From an uncultured Clostridia bacterium (GTDB lineage: Bacteria; Bacillota; Clostridia; Oscillospirales; Oscillospiraceae), in contig CALLZZ010000575.1 in the NCBI GenBank assembly GCA_937858235.1, positions 1-64,000 on the forward strand: DNA of 64,000 nucleotides. Reading direction: 5' to 3'. Shown here one piece after another: positions 26,886 to 35,773 of the stretch (positions within the stretch are counted from its first letter, which is position 1; every line of letters begins with the position of its first letter). The translations under genes were made by a program, and so were the position numbers. Below the pieces are notes generated by a model. The model ran no database searches and was not told where the DNA came from. It worked only from the letters and a program-made list of their open reading frames with translations.

Positions 26886-27728
26886 CTAGTCTCCCGCCTC
26901 AGTTTTCCCGGCTGATTTCTCCAAAATTAAATATTGCCGGAGCAGTTCTGCCAGCTTCATCTGGGCTGGACCAAGAACCTCTGCAAAAATTTCAGTCATT
27001 AATAATTCCAGGGGATCTCCAACCCCGGATTCCTGATTGAACACTTTTTCCCAGAAGGGAAAAGTTTTAAGGAAAGCGCCATAATCGCGGGCCAGATCCT
27101 CTATTACAGGTGAATCCTCGGGCAAATCTACGATAGCGGTGATTTGGGATCCATACAGCAAGGATTGCTGATATTGTTCCGGATGTTCTTTAAAATACTC
27201 CGCTATTTCACGCAATAAATCCTGATAATTAAATCCCCACTGTAACTCATCCATTACCTGGTATAATTTGCGCTCCTGCTCATATAGTTCGGGGCAGATG
27301 CTTTGATAATCTGTTTTAGCTTCTTTGCCCAGAATATCCAGAATCATTTTAAAAGAAGAAGGATCATCATAGCCTTCGATAAGTGCTGGATTGTCTCGAT
27401 CAAGAAAATCTTCAATTTTAGTAAGCTGTTCTTCCATGGTTTTTATCCGGTTTAGAAGTTCGGCTTGCAAAGACAACAGAACTTCCCGGGTCGATTTGGG
27501 TTCTTCAGTATGCCCCAATATTGTCTTTATCTCTTCTAATCTAAGTCCCAGGGACTTCAGCCGTTTTATAGACAGCATCTGTTTCAAATCGTCGGTTCCA
27601 TAGAGCCGGTATCCCCCCGCTGAGCGTGCAGGTTCAGCCAACAGCCCGATTTTGTGGTAGTAGAGTATGGTCTTGACAGTGACTCCGGATAATTTCGCGA
27701 ATTCGCCAATTTTCAGATGTACCTGCAA
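26886..27728 (-). CDS. MerR family transcriptional regulator
   Basis: A 280-residue regulator. The N-terminal MerR HTH and wings are clear (LKIGEFAKLSGVTVKTILYY, GLLAEPARSAGGYRLYG), followed by the dimerisation helix (residues about 75-120) and a ~160-residue effector domain with no Cys, so it is not a classical metal sensor. Such effector domains usually bind drugs or small ligands. Its own promoter has the long MerR-type spacer (see 27751-27781), suggesting autoregulation. Confidence 0.88.
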   Translation of the reverse strand: MQVHLKIGEFAKLSGVTVKTILYYHKIGLLAEPARSAGGYRLYGTDDLKQMLSIKRLKSLGLRLEEIKTILGHTEEPKSTREVLLSLQAELLNRIKTMEEQLTKIEDFLDRDNPALIEGYDDPSSFKMILDILGKEAKTDYQSICPELYEQERKLYQVMDELQWGFNYQDLLREIAEYFKEHPEQYQQSLLYGSQITAIVDLPEDSPVIEDLARDYGAFLKTFPFWEKVFNQESGVGDPLELLMTEIFAEVLGPAQMKLAELLRQYLILEKSAGKTEAGD

Positions 27729-27750
27729 TATTCATCCCGCCTTCATTGTA

Positions 27751-27781
27751 AGTATAAACCTCGACCTTAGGGGGAGGTCAA
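27751..27781 (-). promoter_or_regulatory. MerR-type promoter with 19-bp spacer and operator dyad
   Basis: On the minus strand TTGACC (27781-27776) is separated by exactly 19 bp from TATACT (27756-27751). The spacer carries the dyad GACCT-N7-AGGTC (27763-27779 on plus). A long spacer with a central dyad is the hallmark of promoters twisted open by MerR proteins. Confidence 0.8.
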
Positions 27782-28067
27782 ACCTTTATTTTCATCAGGT
27801 TTAGACCTAACTATAAATAGTATGAAGCCAATCGGCGCAATTAGCGGAGAAGCACACAGTGTCACGGCGGACAGTCAGAAATTTTATAAATGTTTAGGCT
27901 GCAAACATATGCTTATTTTACGAGGCGTTCTCTTAAATATACTCGTAAGCAATACTCCTATAGTATAAGCATTTGCTGTTTCAAGCACTGTGCCCCTGAA
28001 TACTATATAATAAATATTAGCAATAATGGATAGGTGCAGGCAGAAGGCGTGCCTATGAAGAAACAGT
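27782..28067. other. Intergenic upstream of vanW
   Basis: A/T-rich sequence between divergent merR and vanW genes. I see no further gene; a vanW promoter must lie here. Confidence 0.3.
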
Positions 28068-29009
28068 ATGTTTTCAAAGCTGCCGGTGTTTGGGTGCACA
28101 CTGGTGGGCTGTATTACAAGAGGTAAAGAAAACAGAAATGGGGTCAGGCTTGCTATGCCGTTATTATTAAATAATGCTCCTCCCCGGCCCCGTGGAAGGG
28201 TTCGCATGAACCTGGGGAGATTATACTATACCTGGCGCCGCCGTCTGCAATGGATGGTATCCGGCGCTAAATATGCCCGTACCCTTCGACCGGAAGTTAA
28301 CTTGCCTTATCTGGTATTTCCCCATAAGACTCCGCTCTTGAGAAAACTGCGCCATGTCGACATGCAGTTACAATATAATAAGATTACTAATCTTAGGCTG
28401 GCGAGCCTTACTATGAACGGCCTGATATTAAAGCCAGGAGAAGTTTTTTCCTTCTGGCGGCAGGTAGGAAGACCAACCCGCCGCCAAGGCTACCTGGAAG
28501 GTATGGTGCTGTGCAACGGCGATTTTTGCGCAGGTACCGGCGGTGGCTTGTGCCAGCTTTCCAACCTGATTTACTGGATGACCCTTCACACACCGCTTAC
28601 GGTAGAGGAACGCTGGCGGCATAATTATGATGTTTTCCCGGACAGCAACCGCACCCAGCCTTTTGGCAGCGGTGCTACCGTTTCCTACAATTATATTGAT
28701 TTGCAGATTAAGAACCATACCTCATCTGACTATCAACTGATGATCTGGCTTGATGAAGATTACCTCTGCGGGGAATGGCGCTGCAGCCAGGCTCCGGTTC
28801 AGTATTACCAGGTTTACGAAAAGGAGCATTTAATAAAGGCAGAATGGTGGGGAGGCTACACCCGGCATAATGTGCTGGGCAGAAAGGTTTATGAGCTTAA
28901 CCATAACGAGATCGGCGATGAATTTGTTTGCGCCAATCAGGCCGTTATGATGTATCAACCATTGCTGCCGGCTGATGAGACTATTTTGCGCAAAACGGAA
29001 TTGGATTAG
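28068..29009 (+). CDS. VanW family protein
   Basis: Up to 313 residues. The VanW core is obvious: LRLASLTMNGLILKPGEVFS, FWRQVGRPTRRQGYLEGMV, GTGGGLCQLSNLIYWMTLH and RHNYDVFPDSNRTQPFGSGA. It is a family found in glycopeptide-resistance clusters and widely in Firmicutes; its biochemical role is unsettled. The first ~45 residues do not resemble the family and no ribosome site precedes ATG 28068, so the true start may be ATG 28155 or 28206. No other van genes are nearby. Confidence 0.85.
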   Translation: MFSKLPVFGCTLVGCITRGKENRNGVRLAMPLLLNNAPPRPRGRVRMNLGRLYYTWRRRLQWMVSGAKYARTLRPEVNLPYLVFPHKTPLLRKLRHVDMQLQYNKITNLRLASLTMNGLILKPGEVFSFWRQVGRPTRRQGYLEGMVLCNGDFCAGTGGGLCQLSNLIYWMTLHTPLTVEERWRHNYDVFPDSNRTQPFGSGATVSYNYIDLQIKNHTSSDYQLMIWLDEDYLCGEWRCSQAPVQYYQVYEKEHLIKAEWWGGYTRHNVLGRKVYELNHNEIGDEFVCANQAVMMYQPLLPADETILRKTELD

Positions 29010-29053
29010 TTTGTTATGACGGAGCCTTTAATTCGCTTTATGGCAATATAAGG

Positions 29054-29087
29054 GGACTAAGGAAATTAAAATTCTTAGTCCTTTTTT
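29054..29087 (+). terminator. Intrinsic terminator after vanW
   Basis: GGACTAAG (29054-29061) pairs with CTTAGTCC (29074-29081), followed by six T. Confidence 0.88.
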
Positions 29088-29171
29088 AAATAAAAATTGT
29101 TACCATGTAATAAAACCATCTCTTAAAGTGTCATATATATCAGAGGGTTAACCCTGAAGGGAGGGATTGAA

Positions 29172-29744
29172 CTGAAAAGAGGCTATAGTCAGGAGGAAGC
29201 TGAAGAATTTTTTCACCGGGAATACCCGCGTTTATATACTTATGCGCTGTACCTGGTAAAAAACGAACAGGCGGCTCAGGATTTATGCCAGGAAACGTTC
29301 ATACGCTGGTTCAATCTTCCTGATATTCGGTCCGTACAAGTCCCGCGGGCCTGGCTGAAAAAGGTAGTCAGCAACCTGGCATTCAATTATCTTAGACATC
29401 AAAAACTACGTCGTAAAATTGAGACGGACAGCAACGATAATGCCCTGGACCAGAGTGTCGACGTGCATCAGGACTTAAACCGCATTGAGGTGGAAGATAT
29501 ACTTAACACCTTGCCGGTAAAAGATCAGTTGCTGTTAAAGATGAAGATGGCCGGTCTGTCCTATAGCGAGATGGCCGGGGTAATGGGTGTTTCCAAAGGA
29601 TCAGTCGGTGTTATGCTGATGCGGGCTATGAACAGGTTCAAAAAATCATACGAAGGAAACGGAGGAAAGGGGGTTAATCAGAAGCATGAACTGTCCGAAC
29701 GAAGGCCAAATCTTGTTGTATGTAGAGAAGCAGCTAACCGCTGA
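29172..29744 (+). CDS. ECF-type sigma factor, probable CTG start
   Basis: Translating upstream of GTG 29463 in the same frame gives a complete sigma-70 region 2 (EEFFHREYPRLYTYALYLVK, DLCQETFIRWF, PRAWLKKVVSNLAFNYLRHQ), and the region 4 helix-turn-helix lies further on (LSYSEMAGVMGVSKGSVGVM). No ATG, GTG or TTG opens this frame. CTG 29172 (or ATT 29166) follows GAAGGGAGGG at ribosome-site distance. The product is about 190 residues. Its end overlaps the anti-sigma gene by 59 nt. It would direct transcription of the following membrane genes and be held by the anti-sigma factor. Confidence 0.78.
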   Translation: MKRGYSQEEAEEFFHREYPRLYTYALYLVKNEQAAQDLCQETFIRWFNLPDIRSVQVPRAWLKKVVSNLAFNYLRHQKLRRKIETDSNDNALDQSVDVHQDLNRIEVEDILNTLPVKDQLLLKMKMAGLSYSEMAGVMGVSKGSVGVMLMRAMNRFKKSYEGNGGKGVNQKHELSERRPNLVVCREAANR

Positions 29745-30765
29745 TGAAAATGTGATGATTGCTGCTCATATCAAGAAATGTCCGCATTGTGCCCAGATGG
29801 TGGAAGAGATTAAACAAACGCTTGATTTTACCCGTACCCGGATGCCGCAAATGGATGTACCGTCACCATCCCAGCCTCTGCCCGGGCAGGCTCAGATCTG
29901 GCAAAATATTAACCGCCATATAAACACTAATAGGAGAGAGGTTTTAAAAATGAAGTTTAGAAAAGTGACTATTGCTGCGGCCGTAGTACTGGCACTGGTC
30001 ATAGTTGGTTCCATACCATCGGTGCAAAGTGCCGCCGCTAATTTCCTGCAGGTTTTCAGAGTGCAAAAAGTAGATACGTTAACTTTAAGCCCGAATGATA
30101 TGCAAGAGATTCAACAGGCTTTGCAACAGGGAACCAAAGGCCAGACCATGGATTTGGAAAGCTTCGGCTCCATAGCTGTAGAAGGACAACAGGAACAATC
30201 GAATTTGACTTATGCTCAACTTAATAGTCTGGGTTTTGCGGTTAAACTTCCAGCCGGCGTGGACGCTTCCCAGGGAGAATATACTCTCCAGACTATGCCC
30301 GATATGAAGATCACTCCGGATGTGGAAAAAGTCAATGCTTTCATTAGTGCCCTGGGCAGTGAAAAACTCCTGCCGGCATCCCTGGACGGCAAGCCCTTCC
30401 AGATCAAAATGAACAAATGCTTGGTAGCTTCATATGAAAACTTTCGCTTAATACAGGGGCCCTCGCCTGAGATCGTAGCCCCGGGGGATGTGAAGGTGTC
30501 AGAAATAGCCGAAGCCATGGTGTCTCTGCCGATATGGCCGGAAAATGTCAGAAGACAGCTTGAAGCGGTAACTGATTGGGAGCATACCTTGCTGATACCT
30601 GGTGAAAACAATGAAAAAGTTAAAGTCCAGGGGCATGATGCGGTGTTAATGAAGGATAGCTCCAACGGCATGTTAATCTGGCAGGATAATGGTCAGGTCT
30701 ACGCTCTGGAGAATTACTCGGACAAAAACCTGGATCTGGTTGAAATTGCTAATAGTATGAGGTAA
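29686..30765 (+). CDS. Membrane anti-sigma factor with zinc-finger N-terminus
   Basis: A 359-residue protein. The N-terminus carries the anti-sigma zinc-binding pattern (H-x3-C-x2-C in AAHIKKCPHC, residues about 26-35). A single transmembrane segment lies near residues 90-110 (VTIAAAVVLALVIVGSIP), and the rest is an extracytoplasmic domain ending in a lipoprotein-sorting/DUF4367-like segment (GMLIWQDNGQVYALENYS). GGGGTTAATCAGAAGC precedes the ATG. Release of the sigma factor on envelope stress is the expected role. Confidence 0.82.
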   Translation: MNCPNEGQILLYVEKQLTADENVMIAAHIKKCPHCAQMVEEIKQTLDFTRTRMPQMDVPSPSQPLPGQAQIWQNINRHINTNRREVLKMKFRKVTIAAAVVLALVIVGSIPSVQSAAANFLQVFRVQKVDTLTLSPNDMQEIQQALQQGTKGQTMDLESFGSIAVEGQQEQSNLTYAQLNSLGFAVKLPAGVDASQGEYTLQTMPDMKITPDVEKVNAFISALGSEKLLPASLDGKPFQIKMNKCLVASYENFRLIQGPSPEIVAPGDVKVSEIAEAMVSLPIWPENVRRQLEAVTDWEHTLLIPGENNEKVKVQGHDAVLMKDSSNGMLIWQDNGQVYALENYSDKNLDLVEIANSMR

Positions 30766-30769
30766 CAAT

Positions 30770-31669
30770 ATGCTGATAGAAACAAATAATCTTACCAAAG
30801 TGTACAATGGTAAAATATCAGCCTGTAACGAGATCTGCCTTTCCCTTGCGGAAGGGCAGGTCTTTGGCTTGCTGGGCCCCAACGGTGCAGGTAAAAGCAC
30901 CCTGGTGAAAATGCTGCTGGGTATGGTCCACCCTACTTCAGGACAGGCATTAATCAAGGGTAAGCCGGTAAATCTCCCCCAGACCCGTAAAAGCATTGGC
31001 TACCTGCCGGAACTGTTTCGCTTGTATGATTGGCTTACAGCGGAGGAATTGCTGCGTTTTTATGCCGGCACTTACGGTATACCTGCCCGTGAGCAAAAAG
31101 CTGCTATAACTGAGGCCCTGGAACTGGTGGGGCTTACCGGCCGGGAAAAAGAGAAAATAAAGGGCTATTCCAAAGGCATGCAGCAGCGCCTGGCTCTGGC
31201 CGGCGCTGTTTTGGATAAACCGGATTTGCTGTTTCTGGACGAACCTACTTCGGCTCTGGACCCGATAGGACGCAGAGATGTGCGCGATCTGCTTTATACC
31301 CTTAGAAAAAGGGGAACTACTATATTCCTGAACAGCCACCTGTTAAGTGAGGTGGAAATGACCTGTACCCATCTGGGCTTTATTAAAAAGGGGAGAATGG
31401 TGGCTTGCGGGGAAACCTCAGAATTTTTGCAGGATAGTCATATAATAACGGTGGAGGCCGATGGGATGGACCCGTCGCTGCTTGAGCGCTGGAACCAGGA
31501 GAAAAAACTGGTGGAAGTAAAGTGCAATACCATCAGTTTAACGGTAGAAAACAGGTCGGAAGTTCCGGTGATAGTAAATGAATTGGTGCATCACGGCGTC
31601 AATATTTATCACGTGGAAAGCAAAAGTCGGGGGCTTGAAGAAGTATTCCTGGATTTAATCGAAAGTTGA
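30770..31669 (+). CDS. ABC-2 type transporter ATPase
   Basis: A 299-residue ATPase of the BcrA/CcmA class: Walker A GPNGAGKST near residue 38, signature YSKGMQQRLALAGA near 135, Walker B LLFLDEPTSALDP near 155, plus the C-terminal extension usual for exporters. It begins 4 nt after the anti-sigma stop, so it is part of the sigma operon, and pairs with the permease 13 nt downstream. Likely exports a toxic compound or lipid. Confidence 0.87.
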   Translation: MLIETNNLTKVYNGKISACNEICLSLAEGQVFGLLGPNGAGKSTLVKMLLGMVHPTSGQALIKGKPVNLPQTRKSIGYLPELFRLYDWLTAEELLRFYAGTYGIPAREQKAAITEALELVGLTGREKEKIKGYSKGMQQRLALAGAVLDKPDLLFLDEPTSALDPIGRRDVRDLLYTLRKRGTTIFLNSHLLSEVEMTCTHLGFIKKGRMVACGETSEFLQDSHIITVEADGMDPSLLERWNQEKKLVEVKCNTISLTVENRSEVPVIVNELVHHGVNIYHVESKSRGLEEVFLDLIES

Positions 31670-31682
31670 GGGGGTTCCTGAC

Positions 31683-32522
31683 GTGCAGAATATAATGAAA
31701 TTGACTCTAAAAGAGATATTTAATAAGCGGATTCTTCATATAGGCATTATCTTAACAATTGTTTATCTTCTAGTCTATTGTTTAGGACTGCATTATATTG
31801 CCCGGGACCAGGTCGGTGGGCAGGGTGCCCGGTTATGGTTTACCCAGCAGGCAGGTTATCAGATTATGACTCTGGGCTGGTATATGTCCACCTTCTTAGC
31901 CGGAGCATTAGCCATCATGGCCGGCATTGGGAGCATCTCGGGTGAAATCGAAAACGGCACCATGTTAAGCCTGGTTTCCAAGCCCCTGTCACGGCGGGCC
32001 ATTGTAGGGGGCAAGTTCTTGGCTTATTCCATGGTTACCGCTATTTATAGCGCGGTAATGGTGGGGACCATTTCCCTGCTGGCACGGTATTATTTTAAAC
32101 TGGTGATGAATCCGGGAGCAATATTGACGGGCATACTGCTTTTTATGCTCTTCCCGGTAGTGCTTCTGGCCGTAGCCCATCTCGGTTCGACCCTGATGAG
32201 TACGCTTACTAACGGCATCACTACTTTCATGCTGTTTACAGTGGGTATCATCGGCGGGTTCATGGAACAAATCGGAGCGCTTATAGGCAACCATGCCATG
32301 ATTAATATCGGAGTGGTATCGAGCCTTTTAATCCCCTGTGACGCCATTTACCGCATGGCGGTGACCCGTACCGGAGGTATGCTGGGCAGCAGCTTTATTG
32401 TGAATTTCGGCCCCTTTGGCGGAGCCTCCACCCCCAGCATCTGGATGCTGGTCTATGCCTTGATTTATATAGCGGTAATGATTTTATTGGCCATGTATTT
32501 CTTTGAGAAAAAAGATTTATAA
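31683..32522 (+). CDS. ABC-2 type transporter permease
   Basis: A 279-residue membrane protein with six hydrophobic segments; IGSISGEIENGTMLSLVSKP and LSRRAIVGGKFLAYS are typical of ABC-2 permeases. GAGGGGGTTCC precedes its GTG/ATG region. Last gene of the sigma/anti-sigma/ABC operon. Confidence 0.85.
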   Translation: MQNIMKLTLKEIFNKRILHIGIILTIVYLLVYCLGLHYIARDQVGGQGARLWFTQQAGYQIMTLGWYMSTFLAGALAIMAGIGSISGEIENGTMLSLVSKPLSRRAIVGGKFLAYSMVTAIYSAVMVGTISLLARYYFKLVMNPGAILTGILLFMLFPVVLLAVAHLGSTLMSTLTNGITTFMLFTVGIIGGFMEQIGALIGNHAMINIGVVSSLLIPCDAIYRMAVTRTGGMLGSSFIVNFGPFGGASTPSIWMLVYALIYIAVMILLAMYFFEKKDL

Positions 32523-32560
32523 GAACAACCCTGGCAGGTTTGCAGCAAGCACGAAAACAA

Positions 32561-32622
32561 TCAGGGGGAGGGATCCCAGACCAGGCATAAGACCCGTGCC
32601 TGATCCGGGATCCCTCCCCTGG
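32561..32622. terminator. Long palindrome between converging operons
   Basis: GGGGAGGGATCCC ... GGGATCCCTCCCC with an inner pair CAGGCA/TGCCTG. No clear T run follows, but it lies exactly between two convergent transcription units and should stop or protect both transcripts. Confidence 0.6.
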
Positions 32623-32642
32623 TTCGCACTTTCTCGCTGCTT

Positions 32643-33545
32643 TTAAGGCAATTTATTTATATCCAGTTCATCTGCATTGATAATATTTAGTTTATAAGTA
32701 CCATTGCCCAAAGTACTCTGGGCTTGTGTTTGTTCAGGCCGGGAACCGCTAGACGGGGTGGTAGCCTTGGACCAGGCCAGGTTGCCGCCTATATTATCGG
32801 CATGGCGGCTGATTGTGTTAATTAACAAGTCCGCATGGGCTGCTATTTGAACCGAGCAGTCACCCGGTTCATTTAAAGTCCAGTTGGCTTTGGGTGATGC
32901 CAGCTTGAGAAATAAAGGACTTTGATGCGAATCAATTTCTACATTTATATTCTCCGGTAAAACTACGGTAGTATTTTTCGACCACCCGCTGCTGCTGCCG
33001 TTCAGGCCCAGATACAAAGTATTGCCGGAACGTTTTTGCCACAATAAATCGTTTTCTGCCGCCATGGCATTGGCTTCCTGGCTGGACGTGGCGCGTATCT
33101 GCTCCGTAGAATGCACCAGTATGGAATTTGATGCGGTGGTTTCAACCTTGACCGGGATGTTGCTGGTTTCCAATATTATACGGGTTATTCCGCTTTCCAG
33201 AGCAATCTCGGCATTTTTCTGAATCGCGAAATCCCGGGAATTCAATTCGGTGCGGGCCCGGTCAATAAGCCCTACCTGGCCGGCACTATACAGTCCCAGT
33301 CCGGTTAGCACGATTATTAAAACTATGAATATGCTAAAAACATCATATTTTATCTTAATAGTTTCACCTTTGTTCAAATAGGTCTGTAGAAGAATCTCCG
33401 CCCCCAGCAGGATGAAAATCAAAGGCCACCATTTTACTATCAGGTCCATGACTGCCAGCCGGTTAAACTGGGCATAAAGTAATCCGATTCCGCTGCCTAT
33501 CAGCAGCAGACCCATGGAGAGAGAGCCTACTCGCCACTGCCGCAT
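32643..33545 (-). CDS. LiaF-like membrane protein
   Basis: A 300-residue protein. The first ~100 residues are three to four membrane helices of the LiaI/LiaF-TM type (SMGLLLIGSGIGLLYAQFNR, KWWPLIFILLGAEILLQTYL). The remainder is a polar, beta-rich region (ITRIILETSNIPVKVETTAS) like the C-terminal adhesin-type domain of LiaF. Its start overlaps the preceding gene by 19 nt. It belongs to the second sigma/anti-sigma operon, suggesting an envelope-stress function. Confidence 0.75.
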   Translation of the reverse strand: MRQWRVGSLSMGLLLIGSGIGLLYAQFNRLAVMDLIVKWWPLIFILLGAEILLQTYLNKGETIKIKYDVFSIFIVLIIVLTGLGLYSAGQVGLIDRARTELNSRDFAIQKNAEIALESGITRIILETSNIPVKVETTASNSILVHSTEQIRATSSQEANAMAAENDLLWQKRSGNTLYLGLNGSSSGWSKNTTVVLPENINVEIDSHQSPLFLKLASPKANWTLNEPGDCSVQIAAHADLLINTISRHADNIGGNLAWSKATTPSSGSRPEQTQAQSTLGNGTYKLNIINADELDINKLP

Positions 33546-34294
33546 GATTCATCCTCCTTTTCCGCTTCTGCTGGTTTGGGGCTTCCCTTTAGAAGCAGTA
33601 CGCCTCCGATTATCAAAATCAATGCCACTATTCCGGTATCGATATAATTGAACAGGTCGGGGTTAAGCATAGACTGAATAACCGGAGTAATGATTCTTTG
33701 CAATATAACTATTACACCCAGAATTATAAGGCTCCAGCCCATCCAGCTCGGATGCCGGCTGAGCCAGGCAAATAGCGGAGATTCATCCGGCCTTAAACCT
33801 TCACTTTCCTCTTCCAGCAGGTGATAGGCATCAAAGATACTGTAAAACCAGATTACCGGTAAAACAAAAACCAGTATTTCCAGATTGAGCCACGAACTAA
33901 GGCAGAGGAAGAAAAAGAAAGCAGTCATGAACTGGGCGCCCTGTTTGAGTAATCCCAGATACATATGTCCTGCGCCCGGGACAACGGAAAGAGCCACAGC
34001 TATAATCTTGCGGTTGCTAAGCAACGGATTTACATAGGATTCTTCAGGGCTATGGTCGATCATGGCAAATGCATCTACCAGAGCAACGAACCACACGATG
34101 ACCAGTCCAAAGAATAAAAGCGGACCCAGCAGACCCCAGCCCGGTGCCATTCCGCCAATAAAGGCACCTCCCATGCACACTCCGACAAAAACGGTGAAAA
34201 ATATTAAAGCCCGGTACGGAAATCCCAGATAAAGGTGGGATAAACCGGGGAGAAAGGAAAGTATAAAGGTAATCAGTTTACTTTTTGTCTTCAT
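33527..34294 (-). CDS. Multi-spanning membrane protein, TM2-like
   Basis: A 255-residue protein with two related halves, each with the motif P-G-x-x-H-x-Y-L-G (FLPGLSHLYLGFPYRAL; VVPGAGHMYLGLLKQGAQF), as in TM2-type small membrane domains, and two further helices at the C-terminus. Overlaps the anti-sigma gene by 4 nt, so it is translationally coupled. Function unknown; the context is envelope stress. Confidence 0.75.
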   Translation of the reverse strand: MKTKSKLITFILSFLPGLSHLYLGFPYRALIFFTVFVGVCMGGAFIGGMAPGWGLLGPLLFFGLVIVWFVALVDAFAMIDHSPEESYVNPLLSNRKIIAVALSVVPGAGHMYLGLLKQGAQFMTAFFFFLCLSSWLNLEILVFVLPVIWFYSIFDAYHLLEEESEGLRPDESPLFAWLSRHPSWMGWSLIILGVIVILQRIITPVIQSMLNPDLFNYIDTGIVALILIIGGVLLLKGSPKPAEAEKEDESCGSGE

Positions 34295-34776
34295 CTCTTA
34301 ACCTCCTTTAAATTTCTAGTTAATTCTATTTTTTGGAAGTATTGGGCAGAAGTTTTGGACAGCTGTTCCGGCCATGAATATAAAAGGCGGGCTGGTCCCT
34401 CTATAGCAGAAATTTGCTGAGTCTGCCTGTAGGCCAAACCATTTACTATAGTCTGAAATACTCCCCCGCTGACCAGCATGAGCGTAATGGCTGCCGCTGC
34501 AGTATAATAGGCCAGCAGTCTCCGCCTTTTGTTCACCTTAGAGAACAAGGACGATACGGGTTTACTCTGGGCTCGAACCAGTTGCATTGTTTTCCGGCCA
34601 AAGTCATCCGGTATAACCTCAGCTGCCGCATTGATCTCTTCCTGGCCCATTAATCCCAGCCATACATCCATGCAACTATCGCAGACCTGAAGGTGCTGCT
34701 CCATCTGGAGCTGCTTCTCTTCAGGCAGGCGATGCTTTTTGAAATCAATCCATTCCTGCTGTGTATAATGACTCAT
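34291..34776 (-). CDS. Anti-sigma factor with zinc-finger motif
   Basis: A 161-residue protein. The N-terminal segment MEQHLQVCDSCMDVWLGL has the H-x3-C-x2-C zinc-binding pattern of anti-sigma factors; one transmembrane helix is near residue 95 (YYTAAAAITLMLVSGGVF), followed by a short outside tail. Overlaps the sigma gene by 4 nt. It should hold the upstream sigma factor at the membrane. Confidence 0.85.
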   Translation of the reverse strand: MSHYTQQEWIDFKKHRLPEEKQLQMEQHLQVCDSCMDVWLGLMGQEEINAAAEVIPDDFGRKTMQLVRAQSKPVSSLFSKVNKRRRLLAYYTAAAAITLMLVSGGVFQTIVNGLAYRQTQQISAIEGPARLLYSWPEQLSKTSAQYFQKIELTRNLKEVKR

Positions 34777-35432
34777 CCATTACCCTCCTTCCACTTCTGC
34801 CGTATGAGTATCCGGGCCCGGTAAAGCCTTGACTCCACTGCTTTAATACTGATTCCTTCCGCATCGGCAATTTGCTGGTAAGACTGATGGTGATAATAGT
34901 AGCTGGTAATTGTCTGCCCGTAACACCGGGGCAGGGATTGGCAGATTTCCCGAATGCGCTGTTCATTTTCCTTTTGGATCAAAAAATCATCCGGATGTAT
35001 TCCACTTTCCAGCTTTAGTTCCGCGACATCTACCGGAACGCCGACGTTTTGGCGGGCCTGGCGCCGTTTCCAATCAATCGCTTTGTTAGCCGCAATCTTG
35101 CCTATCCAACCCTTCAGGTTGTCGGGGCGATAACGGGGAAGTGAGCGATAAATTTGTAAGAATACTTCCTGGGCCAGGTCTTCTGCTTCATTTGCGGTTA
35201 CAAAATTTAAAATTACGGCGAAAACATAAGCCTGATAATGCTTTATAAGTTCTTCAAACGCCAGCTGGTCGTTTGACAGGAAACGTTCTAAGCATTCATT
35301 TTCATTCCAAACCTTGACCCCCTCCTTCCCGTTAACCGGTTCAATTATTATAACGTTAATGTAATCAAAAACCCTGCAGAAAATTAAACAGATTCTTTTA
35401 GTGTTCCTCCCGGGTAACAATATAAATTCCAT
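34773..35432 (-). CDS. ECF-type sigma factor, start uncertain
   Basis: The sigma-70 core is clear: region 2 (DQLAFEELIKHYQAYVFAVI, DLAQEVFLQIYRSLPRY, GWIGKIAANKAIDWKRR) and region 4 (SYQQIADAEGISIKAVESRL). The stated 5' end is the only in-frame ATG, but it lacks a ribosome site and a TGTTACC promoter-like sequence lies inside it. A strong GGAAGGAGGGGG occurs just before codon 41 (GTT, 35312), where the sigma homology begins, yet no ATG/GTG/TTG stands there. The protein is therefore likely about 180 residues with a non-standard start. First gene of the 4-gene operon. Confidence 0.83.
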   Translation of the reverse strand: MEFILLPGRNTKRICLIFCRVFDYINVIIIEPVNGKEGVKVWNENECLERFLSNDQLAFEELIKHYQAYVFAVILNFVTANEAEDLAQEVFLQIYRSLPRYRPDNLKGWIGKIAANKAIDWKRRQARQNVGVPVDVAELKLESGIHPDDFLIQKENEQRIREICQSLPRCYGQTITSYYYHHQSYQQIADAEGISIKAVESRLYRARILIRQKWKEGNG

Positions 35433-35581
35433 AAAAATAAAACTTTTTTATGGAAAGATGAAATTTTAATTATGTAGATATATAATAAAAATAAGAAATT
35501 GAGAAAAATATTACAAGAACAAGCAAATTTTTTTTGGCCACATATTGTGAACGTTATCACAAACGAAGGGAGGGAACAGTA

Positions 35582-35773
35582 ATGTTAGTGCAGGACGAGA
35601 TGTTGGACAATTGGAGTGAAGTTTATCTGGAAACTATGGAAGAACTACAGGGCGGCTGGGAAAAAATCGGTATCCAAACCAAGGAAGAGGTAAATGAGGA
35701 ATGGTGTAAGTGCTTTGCTTCTGACTATGAGATCAGGACTTTACTAAATATCCTCTATCGTAAAGTGGCCTGA
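35582..35773 (+). CDS. Small hypothetical protein
   Basis: A 63-residue acidic protein starting MLVQDEMLDNWSEVY, with GAAGGGAGGG 7 nt before the ATG (the longer frame from 35534 has none). It is predicted all-helical with two Trp and one Cys in WCKCF. I do not recognise it. It stands alone between two divergent/convergent units. Confidence 0.6.
   Translation: MLVQDEMLDNWSEVYLETMEELQGGWEKIGIQTKEEVNEEWCKCFASDYEIRTLLNILYRKVA

Noticed and set aside
28068..29009. Vancomycin-resistance cluster
   Set aside because: Only a VanW-family gene is present; no vanH, ligase, vanX or VanRS genes nearby.
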